A stretch of 64,000 nucleotides of DNA, from contig NZ_FXZD01000003.1 in assembly GCF_900169145.1 (NCBI RefSeq), positions 309,794 through 373,793 of the forward strand, given 5' to 3'. Each line of letters opens with the position of its first letter. The first letter of the stretch is position 1. This DNA is from Brevibacterium antiquum CNRZ 918. Its GTDB lineage: Bacteria; Actinomycetota; Actinomycetes; Actinomycetales; Brevibacteriaceae. Both the position numbers and the translations under genes were made by a program. Positions 52,787-60,370 of this stretch are shown in pieces. The notes under the pieces were generated by a model. It made no database searches. It was given only the letters and a program-made list of their open reading frames with translations, and had not been told where the DNA came from.

Positions 52787-52826
52787 ACCCCCGTCGATGG
52801 CATGAGGCCAACAGATCGACGGGGGT
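52787..52826 (+). terminator. Terminator of the capsid operon
   Basis: ACCCCCGTCGAT (52787-52798) and ATCGACGGGGGT (52815-52826), perfect 12-bp stem, then TTCC. It ends the rightward operon of the element. Confidence 0.8.
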
Positions 52827-52839
52827 TTCCTGTGCCCAC

Positions 52840-52858
52840 GTGAGCACAGTGTGAGCAC
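52840..52858 (+). repeat. Two GTGAGCAC direct repeats near the right end
   Basis: GTGAGCAC at 52840-52847 and 52851-52858, matching the three copies at the left end. Candidate arm-type integrase sites on the right side. The ~100 bases between them and the right att repeat contain no gene. Confidence 0.6.
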
Positions 52859-52976
52859 ACCGCCTCGGGATCACTCGGAATCGTGAGGTTGTGGCCGGTG
52901 GTCAACTTCCCCGGAATCTAGGCGCAGAAGGCCTCCACGGTGCATTGCGGGTACTGTCGGTTTCGGCGCTCATATC

Positions 52977-53033
52977 ACTGTAAATCAGCCGGCATTGCCT
53001 TCGAAGGTTCGAATCCTTCATCTGCCACGCAGA
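52977..53033 (+). repeat. Right attachment repeat (57 bp, partial tRNA-Tyr)
   Basis: Exact copy of 43981-44037: the 3' half of tRNA-Tyr without the acceptor 5' strand or D-arm, so not a functional tRNA. It marks the right end of the element. Confidence 0.95.
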
Positions 53034-53039
53034 CTGGGG

Positions 53040-53072
53040 AAGCCCTGTGATCATCACATGATCACAGGGCTT
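53040..53072 (+). terminator. Original tRNA-Tyr terminator, displaced by the element
   Basis: AAGCCCTGTGATCA (53040-53053) and TGATCACAGGGCTT (53059-53072), perfect 14-bp stem followed by CTTC. It directly follows the right att copy, as expected for the chromosomal terminator before integration. Confidence 0.8.
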
Positions 53073-53152
53073 CTTCGCTTGTGCCCTCATTGCTTGGTCT
53101 TCGTCGCTTCTGTAGCGTGTAGAAAAGTGGTCAGGATGACGGAGGCACTGCT

Positions 53153-53656
53153 ATGAACGAGGAAAGTGCTCCTCGCCGAGTGAATTCCCTCGAGGATCGC
53201 AACGCGATCGTCGAATCTGCACTGGACAAGGCGATCAGGCGCGGTGACTTCGATGACCTTCCCGGCCTGGGCAAGCCGCTGTCCGGTCTCCACAATTCCC
53301 AGGATCCCGACTGGTGGATCAAGGCGAAGATGGACCACGAAGACATGAGCGGCGTCGCTCCTGCCGCCTTCCAGCTGCGCAAGGAAAACGCTGTCCTCGA
53401 GGAAACCCTGGACGTCTTCACGAAGGAGTCCGACGTACGCACCTATCTCGCGGGGTTCAACGATCGTGTTCGTGCTGCGGTCATGGACCTGCGCGAGGGA
53501 CCGCCAGTCTTCACCCCACCCCGGAAGGTCGAGCACGAGATCGCGGCGTGGCATCAACGTCGAGCCGCAAAGAGTGACCCGCCCCCGGCCCCGACAACAG
53601 GTCAGGGCGAGGAGCGGGTACAGCCTCGGCGGTGGTGGCGCAGGAAACGGAACTAG
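53153..53656 (+). CDS. DUF1992 (DnaJ-related subfamily C 28) protein
   Basis: 167 residues. The core motif AIVESALDKAIRRGDFDDLPG followed by GKPLSGL and DWWIKAKM is diagnostic of DUF1992, and the C-terminus is Pro/Arg-rich (ending in Arg/Trp clusters). The function is not established. ATG 53153 lacks a strong SD. Convergent with the M20 gene, stops overlapping by 4 bases. Confidence 0.85.
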   Translation: MNEESAPRRVNSLEDRNAIVESALDKAIRRGDFDDLPGLGKPLSGLHNSQDPDWWIKAKMDHEDMSGVAPAAFQLRKENAVLEETLDVFTKESDVRTYLAGFNDRVRAAVMDLREGPPVFTPPRKVEHEIAAWHQRRAAKSDPPPAPTTGQGEERVQPRRWWRRKRN

Positions 53657-54972
53657 ATCTCTGTGCGCAGACGTTTGAGGGCCAGGTGAGATAGCAGAGC
53701 CGCCTGATCTCCCAGCACGGTGTCGTCGAAGATGACGAAGGGGGAGTGGTTGTCTCCCTGCCGCTCCTCGGGCACGTCCGTGCGTTTGGCGCCGAGCATC
53801 ATGTAGGTGCCCGGAACCTCGTGAAGGACGAACGAGAAGTCCTCGCTGGGCATGATCGGGTGAGGTGAGACCTCCACCCGGTCCTCGCCCAACAGGCCGC
53901 GGACCTGGTCAAGGGTCCACGCGGTCTCAGCCTCGTCGTTGACCGTCACGGGATACTGAACCTGGAAGTCCACCTCTGCGGTGCATCCGTGGGCTTCGGC
54001 GATGCCCTTGGCCAGCTGTTTCGACTGGGTCCTCACCATGTCCAGCGACTCCTGGGAAAGGGTGCGGACGGTGGCACCGAGAGTCGCCGAGGCGGGGATG
54101 ACGTTGATCGCGTCACCGGCCTTCAGCTGGGTCACGGACAGGGCTATCGGGTCGAAGGTGTTGATGCGTCGACTGGCCATGTTCTGCAGAGCGGTGACGA
54201 GTTCGGCCAGGGCCGGGACCGGATCGGTCGCCGACTGCGGCTGGGATCCGTGGCCGCCACGTCCATGAAGGGTGATGTGAAGGACGTTGGAACCGGCCTG
54301 CAGAGTCCCGGGCTTCGTCGAGACGAGGCCACTGGGACCCATGTGGACATGGGCTCCGAAGGCGGCGATCACCCGCGGTCCCGCAGCGTCGAGGACACCC
54401 TCGTTGATCATCACGGAGGCGCCGTTGTGGCCCTCCTCGCCGGGCTGGAACATGAAGACGACGTCGCCTGCAAGGTCCTCGCGGTGCTGATGCAGCAACC
54501 GCACTGCACCGACCAGGCCCGCGGTGTGCAGGTCGTGGCCACAGGCGTGCATGTTCTTGTTCGTGGACTTGAACGGTTCGTCGGTCAGCTCTTCGATGGG
54601 CAGTGCGTCCATGTCGCCGCGCAGGAGGACAGCAGGAGCATGCGCGGGCTTGTCGGGGTGGGCTCCCCGCAGGACTGCCACCACCGAGGTGGTCTCGACG
54701 CCAGTGCTCACCTCCAGGTCGAGGCCCCCGAGAGCGGTGAGCACCGCGGCCTGTGTGCGTGGCAGGTCGAGACCGACCTCGGGGTGGGCGTGCAGCCGAC
54801 GTCGGAGCTCCTGCAGCTGGGGCAGAAGGGCATTTGCTTCGGTCAGGAGGTGCTCACAGCATTCCGACGAGGACGCTGGCGATGACGACGGAACCGGAGC
54901 TGACCGAGGTGAAGCCGCCGACGAGCATCGGCGGCAACATGACGTTGAGCAGGGTTTCCTTCTCGTCGTCAT
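53653..54972 (-). CDS. M20-family amidohydrolase/peptidase
   Basis: The M20D domain begins near base 54836 (LRRRLHAHPEVGLDLPRTQA) and includes LLRGDMDALPIEE, MHACGHDLHTAGLVGA, FQPGEEGHNGASVMINEG, a dimerisation domain (GRGGHGSQPQSATDPV) and the last metal ligand in MPSEDFSFVL. Such enzymes remove acyl or amino groups from N-acyl amino acids or related amides. The only ATG/GTG/TTG in frame upstream is ATG 54972, which puts ~119 bases inside the upstream transporter gene and gives an unlikely Cys/Ser/Arg leader; CTG 54846 is a possible real start. Coupled to the transporter. Confidence 0.85.
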   Translation of the reverse strand: MTTRRKPCSTSCCRRCSSAASPRSAPVPSSSPASSSECCEHLLTEANALLPQLQELRRRLHAHPEVGLDLPRTQAAVLTALGGLDLEVSTGVETTSVVAVLRGAHPDKPAHAPAVLLRGDMDALPIEELTDEPFKSTNKNMHACGHDLHTAGLVGAVRLLHQHREDLAGDVVFMFQPGEEGHNGASVMINEGVLDAAGPRVIAAFGAHVHMGPSGLVSTKPGTLQAGSNVLHITLHGRGGHGSQPQSATDPVPALAELVTALQNMASRRINTFDPIALSVTQLKAGDAINVIPASATLGATVRTLSQESLDMVRTQSKQLAKGIAEAHGCTAEVDFQVQYPVTVNDEAETAWTLDQVRGLLGEDRVEVSPHPIMPSEDFSFVLHEVPGTYMMLGAKRTDVPEERQGDNHSPFVIFDDTVLGDQAALLSHLALKRLRTEI

Positions 54973-56026
54973 CGCGGGCGATGGAGCGAGCGACCTCGTT
55001 GGTCAGCAGATAGTCGGCTGGGAAGCCGTACATGGCGGTCAGTGCCACAGACATACCCAGCGGAGCCTTCCACCTCAGCAGCTTCGTGGCAATGAAGCCA
55101 CCGCCGATGATGCCGATGATGCCGACGATGAGGATCGAGACGGTGGGCAGGAACGCGTTGATGACGTCCTGCACCGAAGCAGAGACCAGCGGGGCCATGA
55201 CGATGGCGATCACGCCGGACATGGCGATACCGAAGGAGTTCGACCGTTCCATCGCCTTGTCCGGGGACAGGCCGATCGCGGTGGCCGCGATGCCGAGGAT
55301 GAGCGCGAGGATTGATGCCGGAATGTGTGTCGGGCCGGCCAGCAGCGTCGCGATCGAACCGCCGATGAGGACGAGGAAGAGCATGAACAGCTGGTTGTCT
55401 ATGAGGAATGGCGGCAGGGTCACCAGCTTCTTCTTCGTGGCGGCCTCTTCCTCCTCCTCGTGGTGTGCAGCGGCGAGTTCGTGGAGCTCCCCGCTGTCGC
55501 GCAGCTTGGTGGCGTAGCGGCGGAGCAGGAAGTTCGTCAGCGGCATCGACGGCAGCGACTGCAGCATGAGCACGAGTGCAGGGAGCACGATGATCGCCGA
55601 GGCTGCTCCGGTCGCTGTCAGTCCCTCGGTCGTAAGGCCGGTGGCGACGATTCCGCCGGCCAGGGGCCCGGAGCCGGCGACGGAGGTCTCGAACCCGAAG
55701 ATGGGCGCGATGACGAGGAAGATGAGCCCGACGGCGACGACCATGCCGGAGAGCGCGATGACGACCGAACGCCATTGTTTGAGCATCACCCGCAGCGGAA
55801 TGAGCGTACCCATGTGGAAGAGCAGCGGAGCGACGAGGATCGTGTAGATCTGGACGAGCATCGAATCGTCGACGACGGTGTCGGGGACGATGCCGATCTT
55901 CGCGAAGATGAAGATGCCCAGCATCGCCACGAGCAGGCTGGGCACGCGAGCCTTGGACCAGATCGAGACCAATTCGCCGAGGGCGATGAAGGCGAGAACG
56001 ATCGTGGCCGCAAATATTGCTTCCAT
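54854..56026 (-). CDS. Membrane transporter, sodium/glutamate symporter-like
   Basis: 390 residues with 10-12 hydrophobic segments and a cytoplasmic loop of Glu/Lys (HHEEEEEAATKKKL) in the middle, dividing two halves. Gly-rich segments (GPLAGGIVATGLTTEGLTAT and IGIIGGGFIATKLL) resemble ESS-type glutamate:sodium symporters. Found next to M20 amidohydrolases in other actinobacteria, suggesting uptake of an amide or N-acyl amino acid that the hydrolase then cleaves. Substrate is inferred only. Confidence 0.75.
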   Translation of the reverse strand: MEAIFAATIVLAFIALGELVSIWSKARVPSLLVAMLGIFIFAKIGIVPDTVVDDSMLVQIYTILVAPLLFHMGTLIPLRVMLKQWRSVVIALSGMVVAVGLIFLVIAPIFGFETSVAGSGPLAGGIVATGLTTEGLTATGAASAIIVLPALVLMLQSLPSMPLTNFLLRRYATKLRDSGELHELAAAHHEEEEEAATKKKLVTLPPFLIDNQLFMLFLVLIGGSIATLLAGPTHIPASILALILGIAATAIGLSPDKAMERSNSFGIAMSGVIAIVMAPLVSASVQDVINAFLPTVSILIVGIIGIIGGGFIATKLLRWKAPLGMSVALTAMYGFPADYLLTNEVARSIARDDDEKETLLNVMLPPMLVGGFTSVSSGSVVIASVLVGML

Positions 56027-56296
56027 AGCGAACCTTTCAAGGTGGTGAGTGTTGTGTGAGTTCGATCGTCACGGCCACAAAAGCGAAAATATGAAGTGAC
56101 TCACAGAGAGTACGTTATTGCCTGTTTCCACATAGTGCCTATGCCTTTCTCAGCATCTGAGACTGTGACGACACGTCAGAGCAGGCGTCACCGTGCAGAT
56201 TGGGGGCGTCTGATGCGTAGGCGATGTGGCGTCCTGCGCAGAGACGGAAAGCGTTCGGATTAAGACGAGGGCCAGCGCAGGGCATAGTCTGGGCGT

Positions 56297-57097
56297 ATGA
56301 GTTTTCTGCAGTTCCTGCACGAACGAGGCATCACCGAACGACCCGGTTCGTCGAAGCGTCCACTGGTGATCGCTCACCGCGGCTATTCCGGTGTGGCCCC
56401 CGAGAACAGCCTCGCCGCGGTGGACGCGGCCCGTGCCCTCGACGTGGACCTCATCGAAGTCGACACCTCGACGAGCGCCGATGGAGTCCCGATCATCCTC
56501 CATGACCCGGATCTTGATCGAACTACGAACCGGAAGGGCCCGGTGGCGAACCTGACGGCAGAAGAGCTGTCCTTCGTTGACGCCGGCTCTTGGATGGGCC
56601 CGGGATTCACCGGTGTCCGGATTCCCACGCTGGCGGCCGTGATGCGAGACATCCAGCACCGAGGCGGCGAGCTCCTGCTTGAGCTCAAAGGAGAGTGGTC
56701 ATCCGGCGCAGTGGCTCAGATCTCCGAGCTCGTCGTCGAGACCGGCGCTGCCGATCGGATGGTCGTGCAGTCGTTCAACACCGAGACGCTGGCCGCCTGC
56801 AGGGACATGCTGCCGATGGTCTCACGATTCCTCCTGCGCATGGTCCCGCGCCCCGAGGACATCGAGATCGCACGGGAGCTGGGAGCGGTCGCGATCAATC
56901 CCTCGTTCAAGGGATTCTCCATGCGCAGATCCGTTGTCACCGAGATCCGCGATAATGACCTGGGCGTATTCGTGTGGACGGCCGATTCCATGGACGAATG
57001 GCGCGAACTCCTCGACGCCGAGGTCGATGGCATCATCACCAACCAACCCGGTCGTCTGCAGGGATTCCTTGCGGGTCGATTCGACCCGGTGAAGTGA
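56297..57097 (+). CDS. Glycerophosphodiester phosphodiesterase
   Basis: 266 residues. GDPD TIM-barrel motifs: PLVIAHRGYSGVAPENSLAA (catalytic His, Arg, Glu), LIEVDTSTSADGVPIILHDP (metal acids and second His), LLLELKGEW, and the C-terminal VFVWTADSMDEWRELL. It has no signal peptide, so it is a cytoplasmic GDPD (UgpQ-like) that splits glycerophosphodiesters to glycerol 3-phosphate and alcohol. Alone on its strand, divergent from the transporter. Confidence 0.93.
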   Translation: MSFLQFLHERGITERPGSSKRPLVIAHRGYSGVAPENSLAAVDAARALDVDLIEVDTSTSADGVPIILHDPDLDRTTNRKGPVANLTAEELSFVDAGSWMGPGFTGVRIPTLAAVMRDIQHRGGELLLELKGEWSSGAVAQISELVVETGAADRMVVQSFNTETLAACRDMLPMVSRFLLRMVPRPEDIEIARELGAVAINPSFKGFSMRRSVVTEIRDNDLGVFVWTADSMDEWRELLDAEVDGIITNQPGRLQGFLAGRFDPVK

Positions 57098-57175
57098 ACT
57101 GCTGCGATCTGTGAGTGACGTCACTGAACGCCGATTTGCCCTCGTTGCGCGAAGCCGTGTAAATTCTTACCTGTT

Positions 57176-57248
57176 GCCCCGATAGCTCAGTCGGTAGAGC
57201 ATCTCCATGGTAAGGAGAAGGTCAAGGGTTCGAATCCCTTTCGGGGCT
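57176..57248 (+). tRNA. tRNA-Thr (anticodon GGT)
   Basis: 73 nt. Acceptor arms GCCCCGA (57176-57182) and TCGGGGC (57241-57247); anticodon loop ATGGTAA between TCTCC and GGAGA; T-arm AAGGGTTCGAATCCCTT. CCA not encoded. Confidence 0.96.
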
Positions 57249-57274
57249 CTCGTGCCGCTTAAATGCGGCGCTGG

Positions 57275-57348
57275 GGCGGGGTAGCTCAGCTGGTTAGAGC
57301 GCACGACTCATAATCGTGAGGTCGGGGGATCGAGTCCCCCTCCCGCTA
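57275..57348 (+). tRNA. tRNA-Met (anticodon CAT, elongator type)
   Basis: 74 nt. Loop CTCATAA between ACGA/TCGT gives CAT; D-arm TAGCTCAGCTGGTTAGAGC and T-arm GGGGGATCGAGTCCCCC. The acceptor (GGCGGGG with TCCCGCT) has G-U pairs at both ends, unlike the C-A mismatch plus GGG-C stem of initiators, so elongator is preferred. Confidence 0.93.
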
Positions 57349-57641
57349 CTCTCTTCTGAAGAACCTCCATCCACTGGATGGGGGTTCTTCTCATTCACGA
57401 GTTCGCCGAGCAGTTCAGCCAGCGAGACGTCCAGAGCGTTCGCAATCATCATCAGTTCTGGGGCCGTGAACGGCAGTGCCCCGCGAAGACGCTTGGAGAC
57501 TGCCGACTGACCAACTCCCAGTAGTTCTGCGAGCCAAATCTGCTTCAGACCCCTGCGGGCAAGCCAGGCTCTGACTTCACTGCTGACTTTCAAGTTGGCC
57601 GCTCGCTCTAAATCAACAGCCGGTTCGAATGATGTAGTCAT
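57294..57641 (-). CDS. XRE-family helix-turn-helix regulator, 3' end antisense to tRNA-Met
   Basis: 115 residues. HTH: KVSSEVRAWLARRGLKQIWL then LLGVGQSAVSKRLRGALPFT, followed by ANALDVSLAELLGEL; the tail (from about residue 95) is encoded by the antisense of the tRNA-Met terminator and tRNA itself, with TAA at 57294-57296. Divergent from a second HTH gene over palindromic sites, resembling a phage- or plasmid-type switch. The HTH domain is solid; how much of the tail is used is unknown. Confidence 0.75.
   Translation of the reverse strand: MTTSFEPAVDLERAANLKVSSEVRAWLARRGLKQIWLAELLGVGQSAVSKRLRGALPFTAPELMMIANALDVSLAELLGELVNEKNPHPVDGGSSEESSGRGTRSPDLTIMSRAL
57358..57390 (+). terminator. tRNA-Met terminator, inside the XRE gene
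   Basis: GAAGAACCTCCATCC (57358-57372) and GGATGGGGGTTCTTC (57376-57390), 14 of 15 pairs plus one G-U, loop of three, then TCATTC. It serves the tRNA genes on the plus strand although it lies within the minus-strand XRE reading frame. Confidence 0.75.
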
Positions 57642-57686
57642 GTAGCAATTCTATCCCCTCCGTGGACTTGGACATAGCCCAGGGGA

Positions 57687-57730
57687 GAATAATATTCGAC
57701 ACAGGACATTATTAGCTTGCAGAATATTCT
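57687..57730. promoter_or_regulatory. Palindromic operators between divergent HTH genes
   Basis: GAATAATATTC (57687-57697) and AGAATATTCT (57721-57730), two related dyads 33 bases apart in an unusually AT-rich 111-base spacer. Probable binding sites of one or both HTH proteins. Confidence 0.55.
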
Positions 57731-57752
57731 TGTCAGGACTACTGTCGTCCGT

Positions 57753-57986
57753 ATGAGCTATCAAATGGTCCTGAGGGGCAACATCAAAGCAGCCATGGCG
57801 CGTCGCGATTGGCTAGGGCAGAAGACCGCAGAATCAATTGGCCTGACTGCGGCGACGTTCTCGTCTCGTCTCCACGGACGCACGGAGTGGAGGATGAACG
57901 AACTTGTGGATCTCGCCATCGCGCTCGACGTGCCTTTCTCTCGGCTTGTCGAAGGTATTGATTCTGAGCTGGCGGTGACGGCATGA
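57753..57986 (+). CDS. Small XRE/Cro-like DNA-binding protein
   Basis: 77 residues from ATG 57753; the longer frame from TTG 57717 would run through the operator. HTH: NIKAAMARRDWLGQKTAESI and LTAATFSSRLHGRTEWRMNE, then a dimerisation helix. Divergent from the XRE gene and ATGA-coupled to the ParB-like gene, like a Cro-type partner. Confidence 0.75.
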   Translation: MSYQMVLRGNIKAAMARRDWLGQKTAESIGLTAATFSSRLHGRTEWRMNELVDLAIALDVPFSRLVEGIDSELAVTA

Positions 57987-58843
57987 GTACCGAGCTTGCG
58001 AGTCGGTTCTCGCTAGATGAGGCCAGAGAGCTCACAGATGAACTGAGGGCCGATTATGGGTCTCTTCAAGTCAAAATTTCTACCGCCTGGAGAGGTCGGA
58101 TTTGGCTTGCCTTGGGCTACGAGTCCTGGCAGGACTATCTGGACGAAGAGTTTCGAGATGTGAGCTTGCGCCCGCCAAAGGAACTCCAGGAACAGGTGAT
58201 CGCAGAATTGCGCGCTGCAGGAATGAGTACCCGTGGGATTGCATCAGCCACAGACTTGAGCCAACCAACTGTAGTTCGCAGATTGAGCGATTCAGGTGAT
58301 TCAAATGAATCACCTGAAAACGACGAGCCAGTCATTGGTCTGGACGGGAAAAGCTACGATCGCCAACAGCCTCCGAAGCCACCCTCAGCACCTAGCTCCG
58401 CGAGGGAAGGCATCGTCGATGCTGAGGTCATCGAGGACGACGACGCTGACGACTACGACCTCGTCTCCGCATCGGGCCTCGAACCGGCCACCGTCAATCT
58501 CACCGAGTCGAGCAACACTCCTGGCCGTGAGCACGTCGTCCGAGCGATCAGGGAACTCCACTATGGTGCTTCCGCGCCGCTGCCGATGGTGAAGAAGCAG
58601 TCGAAACTCCTCGAAGTCGCATTCAGTGGGGGAGTCTCTGACCTCGCGACTCTCGAGGGTGACAAGGTCGAAGATCTCGGTCGTGATGTCGCCGATGCCC
58701 TCGGAGTTCTCTCCGATCTGCTCTCGGCAATGGCAACACAGCCGGCCCCTACCTTCCAGGCCGCGCTGACCCACTCTGACACGGTCGGGTCGATCAAGAA
58801 GACCATGACGAACCTCCAAGTCATCTCCCGGAGCCGGTCGTGA
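57983..58843 (+). CDS. ParB/KorB-like DNA-binding protein of plasmid type
   Basis: 286 residues. The N-terminal ~110 residues contain GRIWLALGYESWQDYLDEEF and an HTH (TRGIASATDLSQPTVVRRLS), then VIGLDGKSYDR, a combination seen in actinobacterial plasmid and phage proteins. A Pro/Asp-rich linker follows, and a helical C-terminal domain (~170-286). Likely a regulatory or partition protein of the island. Base composition at the start is lower in GC than the chromosome around it. Confidence 0.7.
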   Translation: MSTELASRFSLDEARELTDELRADYGSLQVKISTAWRGRIWLALGYESWQDYLDEEFRDVSLRPPKELQEQVIAELRAAGMSTRGIASATDLSQPTVVRRLSDSGDSNESPENDEPVIGLDGKSYDRQQPPKPPSAPSSAREGIVDAEVIEDDDADDYDLVSASGLEPATVNLTESSNTPGREHVVRAIRELHYGASAPLPMVKKQSKLLEVAFSGGVSDLATLEGDKVEDLGRDVADALGVLSDLLSAMATQPAPTFQAALTHSDTVGSIKKTMTNLQVISRSRS

Positions 58844-58989
58844 ACACGGTTGCATCTGACACTCCACTTCTGACTGATGCATGAAACCCATCAAACCCGT
58901 CACCGGGACCACGTTGTGAAGTTCTCTGAAATTAAATCGTTCGTGATGAAACAACTCACGACCACGAAGACCAAGTGATTGGAAGCCCC

Positions 58990-59271
58990 ATGAAGACCAC
59001 AGGCGTGAAGAAACCAATCGTCCTCCTGGCCACAGTGATCCTCACCGCCTCTCTAGCAGGATGCGAACCCAAGAAGGTCGAGGAAACCCCCGACGAGGCC
59101 TCAACGGAAACGAATGACCCCTCAGCCGTTGATGAACACGGCGACGGGCAAGGACTACGTGAGGAACCCATCGTTCTCGAGGACGGTCGCACGATCACCT
59201 GCGTCGTCTACGACGGCGACAACGGCAATGGCGGAGTTTCGTGTGACTGGATCGGCCCGGTCGACCAGTGA
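58990..59271 (+). CDS. Small predicted lipoprotein
   Basis: 93 residues from ATG 58990 with GGAAG upstream. Signal peptide with lipobox (LATVILTASLAGC), an acidic Thr/Asp/Glu-rich linker and a short domain with two Cys (ITCVVYDGDNGNGGVSCDW) that could form a disulfide. Element-encoded surface lipoproteins can act in entry exclusion, but nothing here proves that. Confidence 0.7.
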   Translation: MKTTGVKKPIVLLATVILTASLAGCEPKKVEETPDEASTETNDPSAVDEHGDGQGLREEPIVLEDGRTITCVVYDGDNGNGGVSCDWIGPVDQ

Positions 59272-59282
59272 GAGAGGCAACC

Positions 59283-59348
59283 ATGACTACTGATAACACA
59301 GCACTGGCCTCAACAACCCTGACGGTGAAAGAACGGCCTCACCCGTGA
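59283..59348 (+). CDS. Possible 21-residue leader peptide
   Basis: ATG 59283 to TGA 59346-59348, preceded by GAGAGG, with its stop overlapping the GTG of the DUF2637 gene. Thr-rich, no known family. It may exist only to couple translation. Weak. Confidence 0.35.
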   Translation: MTTDNTALASTTLTVKERPHP

Positions 59349-60370
59349 ACGATGAGGCCGCCCAGCCAGAGAACCATGCAAGAGCAACTAGCAGATTTTC
59401 TAGGCACGACCAGGCTACACCGAACGAGACGACTACTGCTGTCAATACTGGGCAGAAGTCTCGGATCAATCCAGATGACCACCGATTCGTTCGCCTCATC
59501 ACCATCGGGGTGGCTTTCGCCGGTCTCGTGGCGTTCGCGATCAGCTTCGTCGCGCTCATGGAAGTCGCATCCTGGTTGGGACTTCCCGCTTGGATGCACT
59601 GGGCTGTACCCGCGTTCATCGACACCGCGATCCTCGTCTACGCCGGGTCGATCCTCATTCACAAAACCCGTGGCGAGAAGACCTGGCAATCCTGGGCGCT
59701 GCTCGCAGCGTTCACCGGCCTGTCCGTGATCGCCAACGTCGCTCACGCACTCTCGTATGGGGATGCGAAAGAAGGATCATGGCAGGGCATCGTCGGAGCT
59801 GTCATCGCCGGGATGGTCCCCTTCGCTGTGTTCGCAGCAACAGAGCAACTGTCGAGAGTAGCTGTCGAGGATCCGATCTCTCGTCGTCGGGAGAAGCAAG
59901 CCGAGGCGGAATGGTTGGCCGAGCAAGCCCAGCGGGAACGCAAACAGCTCGAGGTCGAAGCCGAGCGTGAACGCGCCAGGCAGGATGCCGAGCTGGCACA
60001 CGAACAGCACGCCACCAACATCGAGGTCGTGCGTGCCCAACGCGAAGCACTGGCCACTCGTGCAGCACAAGCCGCCGAGGACGGTGAACAGTTCGCCCTT
60101 GCACGGACCCCGTGGCTGTCCAGTGTTCCAGACCCAGAAGAGCCTGAGAGGGCACCATCTCAGCCCGTCTCGGGGACAAAGCAGAAGACGAGGACCCCGG
60201 ATCTGAATGCGCTGGTGGACTTCATTGCCGGACGCACAGCACTGGGCGAAGACACCTCGGGTGCGCATCTGGCAACCCAGTTCGGATTCAGCGACAAGAC
60301 CGGACGCCGCCGACTGTCCGCATTGCGTGAGTCACACCCCCAGATCTTTACAGGAGGAACCAATGACTGA
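59345..60370 (+). CDS. DUF2637 (Spd-like) membrane protein with coiled coil and C-terminal HTH
   Basis: 341 residues from GTG 59345. Four membrane segments at about residues 48-160 (LITIGVAFAGLVAFAISFVA, WAVPAFIDTAILVYAGSIL, LLAAFTGLSVIANVAHALS, IVGAVIAGMVPFAVFAATE) form the DUF2637 domain, a mark of actinobacterial conjugative plasmids and integrative elements, where related Spd proteins spread plasmid DNA within mycelium or cells. A long Arg/Glu/Ala coiled coil (~180-245) and a helix-turn-helix-like end (HLATQFGFSDKTGRRRLSAL) follow. Confidence 0.82.
   Translation: MNDEAAQPENHARATSRFSRHDQATPNETTTAVNTGQKSRINPDDHRFVRLITIGVAFAGLVAFAISFVALMEVASWLGLPAWMHWAVPAFIDTAILVYAGSILIHKTRGEKTWQSWALLAAFTGLSVIANVAHALSYGDAKEGSWQGIVGAVIAGMVPFAVFAATEQLSRVAVEDPISRRREKQAEAEWLAEQAQRERKQLEVEAERERARQDAELAHEQHATNIEVVRAQREALATRAAQAAEDGEQFALARTPWLSSVPDPEEPERAPSQPVSGTKQKTRTPDLNALVDFIAGRTALGEDTSGAHLATQFGFSDKTGRRRLSALRESHPQIFTGGTND

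Larger units (their letters stand above)
43981..53033. mobile_element. Integrated capsid-encoding phage satellite-like element (tRNA-Tyr site)
   Basis: Bounded by a perfect 57-bp direct repeat of the tRNA-Tyr 3' region (43981-44037 and 52977-53033); about 9.0 kb. Order: integrase (minus), repressor (minus), then rightward excisionase-like, four small or hypothetical proteins, RepA-like ATPase, small ORFs, TerS-like, TerL in two pieces, scaffold-like, major capsid-like, terminator, att. No portal, protease, connector, tail or lysis gene is seen, so it cannot make a complete virion alone. This fits a capsid-forming PICI-type satellite depending on a helper, or a reduced prophage. Confidence 0.85.

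Noticed and set aside
57275..57400. tRNA-Met as left attachment site of the plasmid-like island
   Set aside because: The tRNA is still followed directly by its own terminator and no repeat of its 3' end is seen in the window.
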